From Anaerococcus tetradius ATCC 35098 (GTDB taxonomy: Bacteria; Bacillota; Clostridia; Tissierellales; Peptoniphilaceae), in assembly GCF_000159095.1 (NCBI RefSeq), contig NZ_GG666295.1:296214-340541 (forward strand): a DNA stretch of 44,328 nt, in the 5' to 3' direction. Positions 16,741-24,088 of the stretch are shown here, in pieces. Under the pieces are notes generated by a model. The model ran no database searches, had not been told where the DNA came from, and worked only from the letters and a program-made list of their open reading frames with translations. The stretch's first letter is position 1. The number at the start of each line of letters is the position of its first letter. The translations under genes were made by a program, and so were the position numbers.

Positions 16741-16763
16741 AAAAAAGGGAGCATAAAGCTCCC
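16741..16763 (-). terminator. attenuator between major tail protein and chaperones
   Basis: Minus-strand GGGAGC (16758-16763 side) pairs with GCTCCC across a short loop, followed by UUUUUU. It directly follows the major tail protein gene, which is needed in far higher amounts than the genes behind it. Confidence 0.85.
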
Positions 16764-16775
16764 ATAATATTTTAA

Positions 16776-17345
16776 TTAAGCAGTTCTTCCTGATGTTCCT
16801 TCAGACGCTTTTTTTGCAGTACCTTCTGTAAATTTAATTGTTAACCATTCAGTATCGCCATCGCCTAACTCTGCATATCCTTCAACTGGGGCTCCATTAG
16901 CTTTGAAGCTTCCAGAATATTGATAAGCGTCTGTACCATCTCCAGCAGAATCCGGAACGATTGTATGATTTCTTTTAATGGCATAATATTTTCCAGTTTG
17001 TCCTTCAATTTCTTTTGCAAAATCAACTACCACTATATTAACTGTAGCGTCATCGGCTAGTTGCTCTTTATCAAAAACTTCTTGAATTCTTTCGTGAACT
17101 GGGTTACCCTTATATCTATCTAGAGTAAAGTCAGTTGTTGAAGTCATACCAGTTACTGCAGTTCTTTCTGATTTCTCATCAACGTATTTTCTTGAATATT
17201 CTTCGGTTTCTTTAGATGTTGGAAGGTCTGTAAAACCTTTCATTCTGTAGTATTTTCCCTCTACTTCCATAAAGGAGACCACATCAGCCCTTAATACTAG
17301 ACCTTTAAATTCTTTTAAATTTTGTAATGTTGTAGCTTCAGCCAT
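16776..17345 (-). CDS. major tail protein
   Basis: A 189-aa tail tube protein (phi13-type). Landmarks are KEFKGLVLRADVVSFMEVEG, a YRMKGFTDLPTSKETEEYSR loop, ERTAVTGMTSTTDFTLDRYKG and a beta-rich C-terminal half. It sits directly after the tail terminator-type gene and before an attenuator hairpin. GGAGGTAAACA is the binding site. Confidence 0.88.
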   Translation of the reverse strand: MAEATTLQNLKEFKGLVLRADVVSFMEVEGKYYRMKGFTDLPTSKETEEYSRKYVDEKSERTAVTGMTSTTDFTLDRYKGNPVHERIQEVFDKEQLADDATVNIVVVDFAKEIEGQTGKYYAIKRNHTIVPDSAGDGTDAYQYSGSFKANGAPVEGYAELGDGDTEWLTIKFTEGTAKKASEGTSGRTA

Positions 17346-17769
17346 TGTTTACCTCCATATAAACTAATCTCATTTGTATTTGATACTGACCAGAACCTGT
17401 TTCAGCACTAGACAAGTATCCATTCGTTACTATTTCTAACTTTAAAGGGTATTTATCCCCATCTAATTTAGGAAATATTTTCTTATAATTTCTTTCTTCA
17501 ATCCAATTAACTAATTTATCAAAGAAAGCACTATTTTCTAATTGTGTAACTGTATCACCGTCCATATAATTTCTTGTAGTAAAGATGAATCCAAATTGTT
17601 TCAACTCATCACCATCTACATATTTTTTAATTAACGGCGTTATAGGCTCGGTATAAATGCCATATTCTATAGGTTGGTCTCCTAAAAAATCAACATTTAG
17701 CCTTGCCTCACTATCTAACAAATCACAATCAAGAAAATATTCCCTTATACTTTCTATTATCGACTTCAT
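17338..17769 (-). CDS. tail terminator-type minor capsid protein
   Basis: A 143-aa protein of the Minor_capsid_3 type. The pattern EYGIYTEPITPLIKKYVDGD with FTTRNYMDGD and a C-terminal GYLSSAETGSGQYQIQMRL is characteristic. By position it caps the tail at the head-tail joint. It overlaps both neighbours by a few bases. Confidence 0.82.
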   Translation of the reverse strand: MKSIIESIREYFLDCDLLDSEARLNVDFLGDQPIEYGIYTEPITPLIKKYVDGDELKQFGFIFTTRNYMDGDTVTQLENSAFFDKLVNWIEERNYKKIFPKLDGDKYPLKLEIVTNGYLSSAETGSGQYQIQMRLVYMEVNNG

Positions 17770-18116
17770 TTTGCCTTAGCTCCTGCTATGCTGGCTGCAC
17801 CTCTTAAGATTGAGTCTTTATGGCTTGACTTCATTCTCTCAAACCACCTGTTTCCCCTCATAGGTGCTCCTTGGAAGTTAGCAGGCTCATAATACCACCT
17901 CTTAGCGTATGGTGTTTGCTGTACTATCCTTCCACTTCCTATGCTCGTCTGACTAGTTGCTGACCCTATAAGAGTTCCCACATCTTTAGGAGTATAGGGG
18001 TCCATTCTTCTTATACATTCGCTGTCGATAAACTTCTGCACCTCTCCACCTGTATCTAGGTCTCTTTTCTTTAGGGCTTTAACTTTGTCGAAATCGAACT
18101 TATCAAAAAAAATCAT
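17766..18116 (-). CDS. minor capsid protein (gp10-like, head-tail)
   Basis: A 116-aa protein of the Minor_capsid_2/HK97 gp10-like type. The segment RRMDPYTPKDVGTLIGSATS, then TPYAKRWYYEPANFQG and GNRWFERM is typical. It is a connector component between neck and tail, translationally coupled to its neighbours by overlaps. Confidence 0.82.
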   Translation of the reverse strand: MIFFDKFDFDKVKALKKRDLDTGGEVQKFIDSECIRRMDPYTPKDVGTLIGSATSQTSIGSGRIVQQTPYAKRWYYEPANFQGAPMRGNRWFERMKSSHKDSILRGAASIAGAKAK

Positions 18117-18472
18117 TAATTCGCCCCTATTCTTGTATGCTGCATATCTTTAGAACCAAAATCAAAAACATCTGAAACAGTTACAATCTTCGCCTTGTAC
18201 TTTTTCTCATAATCTTTAGCTGTTTTTAACTGTTCTATTTCTTTATCTTCGTCATTTCTGATTATTAAGTCCTCAACATCTATTTCTCTTAAGAGCTCAT
18301 TAGGTATAAAACAAGTTATCTTGTCTATATCGTCCCTATTTCTAGCAGTACGATTAGTATTTATCCCCCTAGTTTCTTCCCAATGGCAAGGGTAAGTCCC
18401 TAATACAACGTATTTATTTTCTCGATTGACTATTTTTTTCTTAAGTATCGTTACTTTTGCATTAGTTATCAT
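18116..18472 (-). CDS. head closure / minor capsid protein
   Basis: A 118-aa small beta-rich protein between the connector and the gp10-like gene, the slot of the head-closure (stopper) protein. Visible segments are YPCHWEETRGINTNRTARN and KITCFIPNELL. Family by position and size. Confidence 0.68.
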   Translation of the reverse strand: MITNAKVTILKKKIVNRENKYVVLGTYPCHWEETRGINTNRTARNRDDIDKITCFIPNELLREIDVEDLIIRNDEDKEIEQLKTAKDYEKKYKAKIVTVSDVFDFGSKDMQHTRIGAN

Positions 18473-18863
18473 CTATCCCCCTATACATCAGCCCAGTATG
18501 GATAAACGCTTCTCTTATCATTTCATCAATCACGTTTTTGGTGAATCTATCTTTTTCATTAACAGATATACTATTAGCTTGTGCATATTCCACCTTATAT
18601 TGACCTACAGACTCCGATTTTATATTTTGTGATGAATTGCCCTCGATATTATTTAAAAGCTCTCTAGAGTTAAAATAGAGTGTATTTATAATATCTTGCG
18701 TTACATCATCAATCCTTTTTTGTAAAGTTTTATCTCCATCACTTATTCTTTCAAAGGTCAAACAATCTATACGCCTTCTAATCCTCCTTTGTAGGGAGAG
18801 AAAAAGCCCCTCAGTTATATCTACATTAGGGCTTTTTTCTTTAAATTCACTATAGGTTAACAT
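18462..18863 (-). CDS. head-tail connector (adaptor) protein
   Basis: A 133-aa helical protein immediately downstream of the major capsid gene, the position of gp6/gp15-type adaptors. It begins LTYSEFKEKSPNVDITEGLF and is rich in amphipathic helices. It overlaps the next gene by 11 nt. Confidence 0.72.
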   Translation of the reverse strand: MLTYSEFKEKSPNVDITEGLFLSLQRRIRRRIDCLTFERISDGDKTLQKRIDDVTQDIINTLYFNSRELLNNIEGNSSQNIKSESVGQYKVEYAQANSISVNEKDRFTKNVIDEMIREAFIHTGLMYRGIDDN

Positions 18864-18882
18864 TAATTAACCCCTTTCTAAA

Positions 18883-19935
18883 TTAAGCTGCTGGGTTAGC
18901 TGTTTCTCCATCAGCTGGTTTTAACGCTTCAAGTTTAGTTAGGACTCTAGCAATTGGAATTTGGTTAAGTGGGAATGTTCCATCTGCATTTTTAACTACT
19001 TCCCAGTTGGCTCCCTTTCTCAATTCATCATCTGTTGGTGATAATGAAGCCATAGAAGCCTCAGTAAATGAAATACCTCTTGGAGCATAGCAGAACCTAT
19101 CTCTAGTGTATAGGGTATCTTCTCCACCATTTTTCATTGGGTTTCTGTCAGTTTCATAAGGAACTTTAGCACCTGCTTTTGTATATTCAAAAGCACCTTG
19201 ACCAAAGATATATGTTGTATATTCTCCCTCTTTGCTAACTGGTAAAGAATCATCAATAATAATTGGTCTACCATTTAGATTTGCAAGAGCCATTGGTCTT
19301 TCTATTCCTCTGCTATCTGTGTATTTTGCATATTGAATTAAATTTAGGTTTTCAAGTTGAGTTGCTACAGCTGAGTTCATAATAGCTGCTGCAAAGTTTT
19401 TCTTTCTTGCTCCGAAGGCTTGTTGTAGTGCGTTATTTAAAGTTACTTGTCCAAATACCCTATCTTTATAAGTATGAGCGTCTACAAATTTTTTATCCTC
19501 TGCCTTGGTCATTGAGAAGATACCTTCAAGGATTGCAAGAAGCGAATCTTGCTTTAAGTCTGCCCACCAATCTAATAATTGATTAGCGACAGTTCTCATA
19601 GGGTCGTGACCGCCTGTTATATCAAAAACAAAGTCCTTTTCAGTCCAGCTATGAGCTCTACCAATAACCACTCTTTTTTGATAAAAAGTATTTGTAGAAT
19701 CAGACTTGATATCTGTTAATCCATCGTAATTGTCAGCTTGTCCTGATAGGATACCAGCAATTGGAGTAACAATAATATTACCGCCTACTTGCTCGTCCAT
19801 TCTAGTTTTTAGGTCTGCCCTTTCTACAATAGCAGATGATGTTAGTAGTTCGTTTGTTCTTTCTCTCTCGATTGTATCAACGTATTTTTCAAATACTTCC
19901 GCATTAAAATATGTTTTGTCAAATAATTTAGGCAT
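18883..19935 (-). CDS. major capsid protein
   Basis: A 350-aa coat protein beginning PKLFDKTYFNAEVFEKYVDT. Segments GGNIIVTPIAGILSGQADNYDG, VVIGRAHSWTEKDFVFDITGGHDPM and YAPRGISFTEA are typical of capsid proteins in SPP1/PBSX-like clostridial phages that use a separate scaffold. No long N-terminal delta domain is present, consistent with the separate scaffold gene upstream. An AGGAGGTTATA site precedes the ATG. Confidence 0.9.
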   Translation of the reverse strand: MPKLFDKTYFNAEVFEKYVDTIERERTNELLTSSAIVERADLKTRMDEQVGGNIIVTPIAGILSGQADNYDGLTDIKSDSTNTFYQKRVVIGRAHSWTEKDFVFDITGGHDPMRTVANQLLDWWADLKQDSLLAILEGIFSMTKAEDKKFVDAHTYKDRVFGQVTLNNALQQAFGARKKNFAAAIMNSAVATQLENLNLIQYAKYTDSRGIERPMALANLNGRPIIIDDSLPVSKEGEYTTYIFGQGAFEYTKAGAKVPYETDRNPMKNGGEDTLYTRDRFCYAPRGISFTEASMASLSPTDDELRKGANWEVVKNADGTFPLNQIPIARVLTKLEALKPADGETANPAA

Positions 19936-19944
19936 TATAACCTC

Positions 19945-20511
19945 CTATAAAATACCTTTCTTATTAGCTTGAAGCATTTCCTCGTAAGTCATATCTTTAA
20001 GTTCCTTATCACCTATAGAACCTGACTTACCTATGCCTTTTTGCTTTGGTTCTCCCTCAATTTTAAATAGGTATGAGTCGCTTTCTTTTAGCCCCTCAAT
20101 TTGTGCCTTTAAATCATCATTTAAATTCTTAGAATCCTTTAGACTATCGATATCAAGCAAAGCTTTTGCCGCTTTTAAATTTCTACTTCCAGCATTAACT
20201 AAGCCTAAATCAATGGCATTATTAAGATTAATTCTTTCGATATCTTCTTTAGCTTTGATTTGTGCTTGTTCATATTTGTTTTTGTATTCCTCTGCACTCG
20301 CTTTTATGGAGTCTATATCCATATCTTTAAAGGCTTCTATTTGCTCATTTGCACTTGCTACTTGGGACTTATAGTTTTCGTTTTCAGTCTTTAAGGTCTC
20401 ATACTCTTTTTTTAGATTGTTATAATCTTCTACTTCTTGACCTCTTAACTTAAAAACCGCCGCTATTTGCTCATCATTTAGCCCTATTTCTTTGAGTTCT
20501 TCTGTCTTCAT
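19945..20511 (-). CDS. phage scaffolding protein
   Basis: A 188-aa, almost fully helical protein. A long coiled coil (about 25-95), charged central region and C-terminal GKSGSIGDKELKDMTYEEML match the GP20-type scaffold family. It guides capsid assembly and is then lost or degraded. It is the first head gene after the moron insert. The segment between it and the tRNA shows no clear promoter. Confidence 0.88.
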   Translation of the reverse strand: MKTEELKEIGLNDEQIAAVFKLRGQEVEDYNNLKKEYETLKTENENYKSQVASANEQIEAFKDMDIDSIKASAEEYKNKYEQAQIKAKEDIERINLNNAIDLGLVNAGSRNLKAAKALLDIDSLKDSKNLNDDLKAQIEGLKESDSYLFKIEGEPKQKGIGKSGSIGDKELKDMTYEEMLQANKKGIL

Positions 20512-20595
20512 AAAATCTCCTATTCCTAAGCTTTTTAAGTCGTCGCTATGACTTTAGACTAGTAACATTCCAGCATTTTAGGTCTGCTTTGACCA

Positions 20596-20679
20596 TGGTG
20601 GGAAGAATGGGATTCGAACCCACGAAGGCTAAGCCAACGGTTTTACAGACCGTCCCGTTTTCCACTTCGGTATCTTCCC
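20596..20679 (-). tRNA. tRNA-Tyr (GUA)
   Basis: A full class II tRNA of 84 nt with encoded CCA. Acceptor arm GGGAAGA pairs with TCTTCCC, discriminator A, then CCA. D stem is CCG/CGG, anticodon stem ACGGT/ACCGT around loop CTGTAAA (anticodon GTA), long variable arm GGC-TTA-GCC, and T arm GTGGG-TTCGAAT-CCCAT. It lies a few bases after a terminator inside the head-gene operon, at the downstream edge of the moron. Confidence 0.97.
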
Positions 20680-20681
20680 AT

Positions 20682-20707
20682 AAAAAAAGGAAGCCCGAAA
20701 GCTTCCT
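20682..20707 (-). terminator. terminator ending the moron
   Basis: Minus-strand AGGAAGC pairs with GCTTCCT (loop TTTCGG), then seven U, ending just before the tRNA. It closes the ORF6N gene transcript. Together with the 22232-22265 terminator it brackets the moron. Confidence 0.92.
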
Positions 20708-20720
20708 AATTTAATACTAT

Positions 20721-21650
20721 TTAATTGTTTATAATCATCATTTTATAATTTTGAAATTTACAACCCAAGTTCCAACCTTCAAGAGTATGCACACGCAAAT
20801 CTCTGCATTTATGGTCTAGAAATCCTAGTTCAACATATTTCTCTGAAATTATTTCAGTTATATCACCTTTCATTTTTTCATCAATGCCAAATCTTTGTAT
20901 TAGAAAATATAAGGCATTTAAATTTTCTACTTTTTGTAATATTTCAACATCCTTTACTTTTATACTCTTTTCCTCTCTAGGAATAGATGAATTATTGAAA
21001 TACTCATTAATTCTAATTCTCTTTTCTCCAGGTATATTTTGATTTTTTGTCAATCTATAAACATCTTCATTAAAGAGAATATTCAACCTTCTTGTAGCTC
21101 CTAAAACAAAACTATTTTCTTCTCTAAAATCTTCAAGTGATCTACCTTGTAGCAACAAACCCAAGCCGTCTCTTTTAATTGCCCAGTTTAAAGAATCTCT
21201 AGTTTGTCCAGTTAAATAAACTATATCCCTAACAGTCATAACAGGCTTACCCTTGTAGGTTTTCTTTTCTAGCTTGTGTGGTTCTATTTCTAGTTGCTCA
21301 TAAGTTTCCTCTTTTAATCTAAAATAAGAATTAACAAGTTGTCTTTGAACTTCCCAAGCCAAATCATCAGTAAAAGATTTTACTAACATTAGGTATCCGC
21401 TTTCTGTGAAAAGATATTGACCTTTAGGTGGTAGATTTGAATGTACGAAATTCGTACATTTAGCATTTTCAACGGTTACAAGATAATAATCTTCATTTTC
21501 TATAAAATGTTTTTGATTCTTATAAAAGTTTCTTCTAGCTGTCCCAGATACTCTTTCATGTACTAAGTCTATATCCTTGAAAGTTACTACTGGTTGATTG
21601 TTGTATAATTTTCTCTCAATACTGTTATTATTAATTGTTATACTATTCAT
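20721..21650 (-). CDS. ORF6N-domain DNA-binding protein (antirepressor-like)
   Basis: A 309-aa protein. Residues about 15-120 have the ORF6N/KilA-N pattern (QPVVTFKDIDLVHERVSGTARRNFYKN, then FIENEDYYLV and KGQYLFTESGYLMLVKSF). A second KilA-N-like unit may follow (GKPVMTVRDIVYLTGQ, about 134-200). Such proteins act as phage antirepressors or regulators. It is odd here, inside head genes. It is preceded by its own promoter region and followed by a terminator, so it should be expressed independently. Confidence 0.82.
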   Translation of the reverse strand: MNSITINNNSIERKLYNNQPVVTFKDIDLVHERVSGTARRNFYKNQKHFIENEDYYLVTVENAKCTNFVHSNLPPKGQYLFTESGYLMLVKSFTDDLAWEVQRQLVNSYFRLKEETYEQLEIEPHKLEKKTYKGKPVMTVRDIVYLTGQTRDSLNWAIKRDGLGLLLQGRSLEDFREENSFVLGATRRLNILFNEDVYRLTKNQNIPGEKRIRINEYFNNSSIPREEKSIKVKDVEILQKVENLNALYFLIQRFGIDEKMKGDITEIISEKYVELGFLDHKCRDLRVHTLEGWNLGCKFQNYKMMIINN

Positions 21651-21666
21651 TTTAGCTCCTTTTTAA

Positions 21667-21766
21667 TTGAAAGGAAACCCTTAATGAGTTATAATATATT
21701 TGAGATGAGGATTTCCTTATCGTTGAATTTAAAGGTAGTTTTGTTTGAACGTCAACACTACCTTTA
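21667..21766 (-). promoter_or_regulatory. promoter and leader of the ORF6N gene
   Basis: Leftward TTGACG (21750-21755), 17-nt spacer, TTAAAT (21727-21732). The 9-bp inverted repeat AAAGGTAGT (21731-21739) / ACTACCTTT (21757-21765) flanks the -35 and reaches the -10, an operator-like layout. The leader carries another inverted repeat (21671-21680 with 21709-21718, one wobble). The last part overlaps the end of the upstream RHH gene. Confidence 0.55.
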
Positions 21767-21934
21767 TTTTTTTTGTCTTTCTATCTCATCTATTTTAGAT
21801 TCTAACCATTCTTTTTTACTCATATTTTCATTCTTTAAGTAATCATCAATGATTTTAAATCTTTCTTTTTCAAGTAGAACACTGAAAGCTTTTTTGTTCT
21901 TTCGTATTTCTTTCATATATTCTGCTCTACTCAT
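21764..21934 (-). CDS. small ribbon-helix-helix-like protein 2 (56 aa)
   Basis: A 56-aa basic protein: SRAEYMKEIRKNKKAFSVL, then LEKERFKIIDDYLKNENMSKKEWLE. The strand-helix-helix pattern and size suggest a ribbon-helix-helix DNA-binding protein. Its promoter carries four GTTAC-type half-sites, so autoregulation is likely. Binding site GGGGGTG. Function inferred. Confidence 0.65.
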   Translation of the reverse strand: MSRAEYMKEIRKNKKAFSVLLEKERFKIIDDYLKNENMSKKEWLESKIDEIERQKK

Positions 21935-21950
21935 TTAATTCACCCCCTTT

Positions 21951-21997
21951 TTGTAACTCGTTACAACGATTATATTATGTTACTCGTTACTTGTCAA
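21951..21997 (-). promoter_or_regulatory. consensus promoter with GTTAC operator array
   Basis: TTGACA (21992-21997), 17 nt, TATAAT (21969-21974). GTTACTCGTTAC (21979-21990) fills the spacer. TTGTAACTCGTTACAA (21951-21966), with 7-bp inverted arms, sits just after the -10. This is the expected geometry for tight autorepression. Confidence 0.9.
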
Positions 21998-22018
21998 GGG
22001 TAAATTAAAAATATTTTT

Positions 22019-22153
22019 TTATTTTTTACTTTCTTTTGTTATTTTTTTTATATACTCTTCAATGATCTCTTGCATGCTTTTATTGTTTTCTAAAGCATAT
22101 AGCTTAAATTTTTTGTGCAATTCATCATCAAGCCTTACCGTAATTGTTTTCAT
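22019..22153 (-). CDS. ribbon-helix-helix regulator 1 (44 aa)
   Basis: A 44-aa Arc/CopG-type protein. MKTITVRLDDELHKKFKLYA is the canonical beta strand and first helix. The second helix starts NNKSMQEIIEEYI. Binding site AGGAGGTCAAG. It has its own consensus promoter with a repeated spacer sequence. It is the first gene of the moron, behind the 22232-22265 terminator. Confidence 0.85.
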   Translation of the reverse strand: MKTITVRLDDELHKKFKLYALENNKSMQEIIEEYIKKITKESKK

Positions 22154-22171
22154 CTTGACCTCCTGTTTTGA

Positions 22172-22200
22172 ATTATACATTCAATCATTCAATCAGTCAA
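22172..22200 (-). promoter_or_regulatory. consensus promoter with direct-repeat operator
   Basis: TTGACT (22195-22200), 17 nt, TATAAT (22172-22177). The spacer is two copies of GATTGAAT in direct repeat, a likely site for the RHH protein encoded immediately downstream. Confidence 0.88.
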
Positions 22201-22231
22201 GGAAATAATTAAATAATAGATAAATTCGTAC

Positions 22232-22265
22232 TAAAAAAGCACATCTAACAATTGCTAGTGTGCTT
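22232..22265 (-). terminator. terminator after the minor-capsid partner gene
   Basis: Minus-strand AAGCACA (22259-22265) pairs with TGTGCTT (22237-22243), with an inner CTAGCA/TGTTAG stem, followed by six U. It overlaps the stop of the 64-aa gene and precedes the moron promoter. Confidence 0.85.
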
Positions 22266-22458
22266 AGTCTAATATTTCTATTTTCTCAATTTGTGATTTT
22301 AGAATCGCACCATTGCCCCCATAAAAAAGCATCGGTTCGTCCCATTCGTCTTCGGCTTGTACATATTCTTCACAATACAATTCTTTTACTGTTCCATCCT
22401 TGAAAAATACTTTTATATTTTTACCTTCAGAATTATACATCATGTCTAATAATGTCAT
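22264..22458 (-). CDS. small partner of the capsid-toxin fusion, candidate immunity protein
   Basis: A 64-aa protein from ATG 22458, chosen because AGGAGA lies 8 nt upstream. A longer reading to 22497 has no such site. NIKVFFKDGTVKELYCEEYVQ suggests a small beta-barrel (SH3-like) fold, with an acidic patch around AEDEWDEP. It directly follows the minor capsid/toxin-50 gene, the position of an immunity gene in toxin systems. Similar small proteins accompany such capsid genes in other phages, as far as I recall. Immunity is inference. Confidence 0.65.
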   Translation of the reverse strand: MTLLDMMYNSEGKNIKVFFKDGTVKELYCEEYVQAEDEWDEPMLFYGGNGAILKSQIEKIEILD

Positions 22459-22462
22459 AGAA

Positions 22463-24088
22463 TCATCTCCTATAATGTTTTGGTTTCGCTGGTACAATAT
22501 GAACTCCTTTTCCTTTACTATATGATATTGAAAATCTGTTTGTGATTACTTCATCTCCAGTTTTAATATCTATCCAATATCCTATGTCCTTATCAGCTTC
22601 AATAAATTCTTTATTAATCCATTTGCCTATATTTTCAACTCTTCTTAATTCTCCTGTTCCAGCATACTTATTAACTAAATCTTGTGGATCTACGCCTTCT
22701 AGTAAATAACTTTTGTATCTACCTTGTGCCAATTCTTGATTATAATTATTTGTGCCTTGTATATGTTTATCTTGTCTACCTTGGTTTATGTTGAGATTGA
22801 AATCATTTCTGATAGCTTTTCTTAGTTTTTCATCTCTTAAATAAATATCTAAGTTAAGCTTATCAGAACCTAAATCGTAAAGAATGTTTGCTCTCTTTTG
22901 TGCTTTTCTATTAGCCCAAACTTCCTCACTTGCCTTACTTCTATTATACCCATAAACATTGGTATTTACAGTAGTTGGACGAAGATTGCCAGCCTTATTA
23001 AAGTCTTTATATAACTGTCTTTGCCTTTGTAATCTTACCTGTGCGATAAGCTTGCTTTCATCATCTCCAACCTTGTCATACATCATAACTCTATGCTTGT
23101 ATTTTCTTATAGTTCTTTCTATTTGTCTTTGTTTTTGGGTTGCCTCGTAGAAGGTGTATTCCTTATCTTCAAAATCAAAAGGCTCTGGGTCTATATCTTC
23201 AAGCGTTTCTTTAGTCCAGTTCCTCTCTGATATTCCTTCAAAAAAAGGATACCAATTATGCCTGCAATTTGCTCCTAGAAATCCACCAACATCTCCGTAG
23301 CCTATATCGTCAAGACTTAGGTATTTGGTGTTATCACCTGATAATGAAACTATTTGCCCCTGCCATTCAGCATGACTTGGTCTAGCTCCAGCATGAGCGG
23401 ATATTTCCATCAAATCTTGTTCCATATCTTTAGCATTTAGTAAAGATATTTCACTAGTCATTTGATTAACAGTAGTCCTTACAAGCATTTTTGATGCTGA
23501 TTCTACAGTATAATTTCTTCCTGAATTCTGATAGTTAATTACTCTTATTCCAGAGTCAGATAGATTGTTTACTAAATTTCTAACTACTTGTTGCCTAGAA
23601 AAAGCCCCACTTGCAACTTGAAAAGCTGCTTGATTGAGGGACTTCATATAGAAATCATTTAATTTTATATTCTCGCCATTATAAACTACTCCAAGAGATT
23701 TTGTTATATTGCTATTTCCCTCTATAAGTCTATCCATAGCACTAGCAATCGTATTGTTTACATGGTTGTTTTTACGCAAATCAACTAAGCTTTTATTAAC
23801 AGACCTGTATGCTTTCATTTCATCTTCATAATGTTTTAGACTAGACCTATTGATTATGTCGTGAATTTCTTCGTCTATATCATCCAAGTATGGTTTTAAA
23901 AGGCTTCCTATTTCCTCACTTGTATATCCATTTTCAATCAAGACCTCCGCTTGTCTTTCTCCCGTTGCAGTTAAATATCCGTTCTTATTTATCCTCTTTG
24001 CTATATCTTCAAGTATGGCATCTTCTAAGCCTTGATATAGTTCTATTAGGTGGTCGGTTACTCTTTCCATATATTCTGGACTAAGCAT
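22463..24088 (-). CDS. minor capsid protein with C-terminal polymorphic-toxin type 50 domain
   Basis: A 541-aa fusion. Residues about 1-330 are the phage minor capsid family (Phage_min_cap2): LSPEYMERVTDHLIELYQGLE, SGIRVINYQNSGRNYTVESAS, AHAGARPSHAEWQGQ and NCRHNWYPF. Residues about 430-540 match polymorphic toxin type 50: GRQDKHIQGTNNYNQ (Lys441-His442), YAGTG, NKEF, then ISYSKGKGVHIVPAKP near the end. Type 50 domains are predicted nucleases. This arrangement recurs in Firmicutes phages. Whether the domain is active or structural is open. It overlaps the portal gene by one base. Confidence 0.9.
   Translation of the reverse strand: MLSPEYMERVTDHLIELYQGLEDAILEDIAKRINKNGYLTATGERQAEVLIENGYTSEEIGSLLKPYLDDIDEEIHDIINRSSLKHYEDEMKAYRSVNKSLVDLRKNNHVNNTIASAMDRLIEGNSNITKSLGVVYNGENIKLNDFYMKSLNQAAFQVASGAFSRQQVVRNLVNNLSDSGIRVINYQNSGRNYTVESASKMLVRTTVNQMTSEISLLNAKDMEQDLMEISAHAGARPSHAEWQGQIVSLSGDNTKYLSLDDIGYGDVGGFLGANCRHNWYPFFEGISERNWTKETLEDIDPEPFDFEDKEYTFYEATQKQRQIERTIRKYKHRVMMYDKVGDDESKLIAQVRLQRQRQLYKDFNKAGNLRPTTVNTNVYGYNRSKASEEVWANRKAQKRANILYDLGSDKLNLDIYLRDEKLRKAIRNDFNLNINQGRQDKHIQGTNNYNQELAQGRYKSYLLEGVDPQDLVNKYAGTGELRRVENIGKWINKEFIEADKDIGYWIDIKTGDEVITNRFSISYSKGKGVHIVPAKPKHYRR

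Noticed and set aside
20512-20595. Promoter for the scaffold gene after the tRNA
   Set aside because: A TAAAAT lies there but no acceptable -35 at the right distance; not supported.
21951-21990. GTAAC sites of the RHH promoter resemble the CGTAACAA end repeats
   Set aside because: Only a five-base core is shared and spacing differs; most likely chance in AT-rich DNA.
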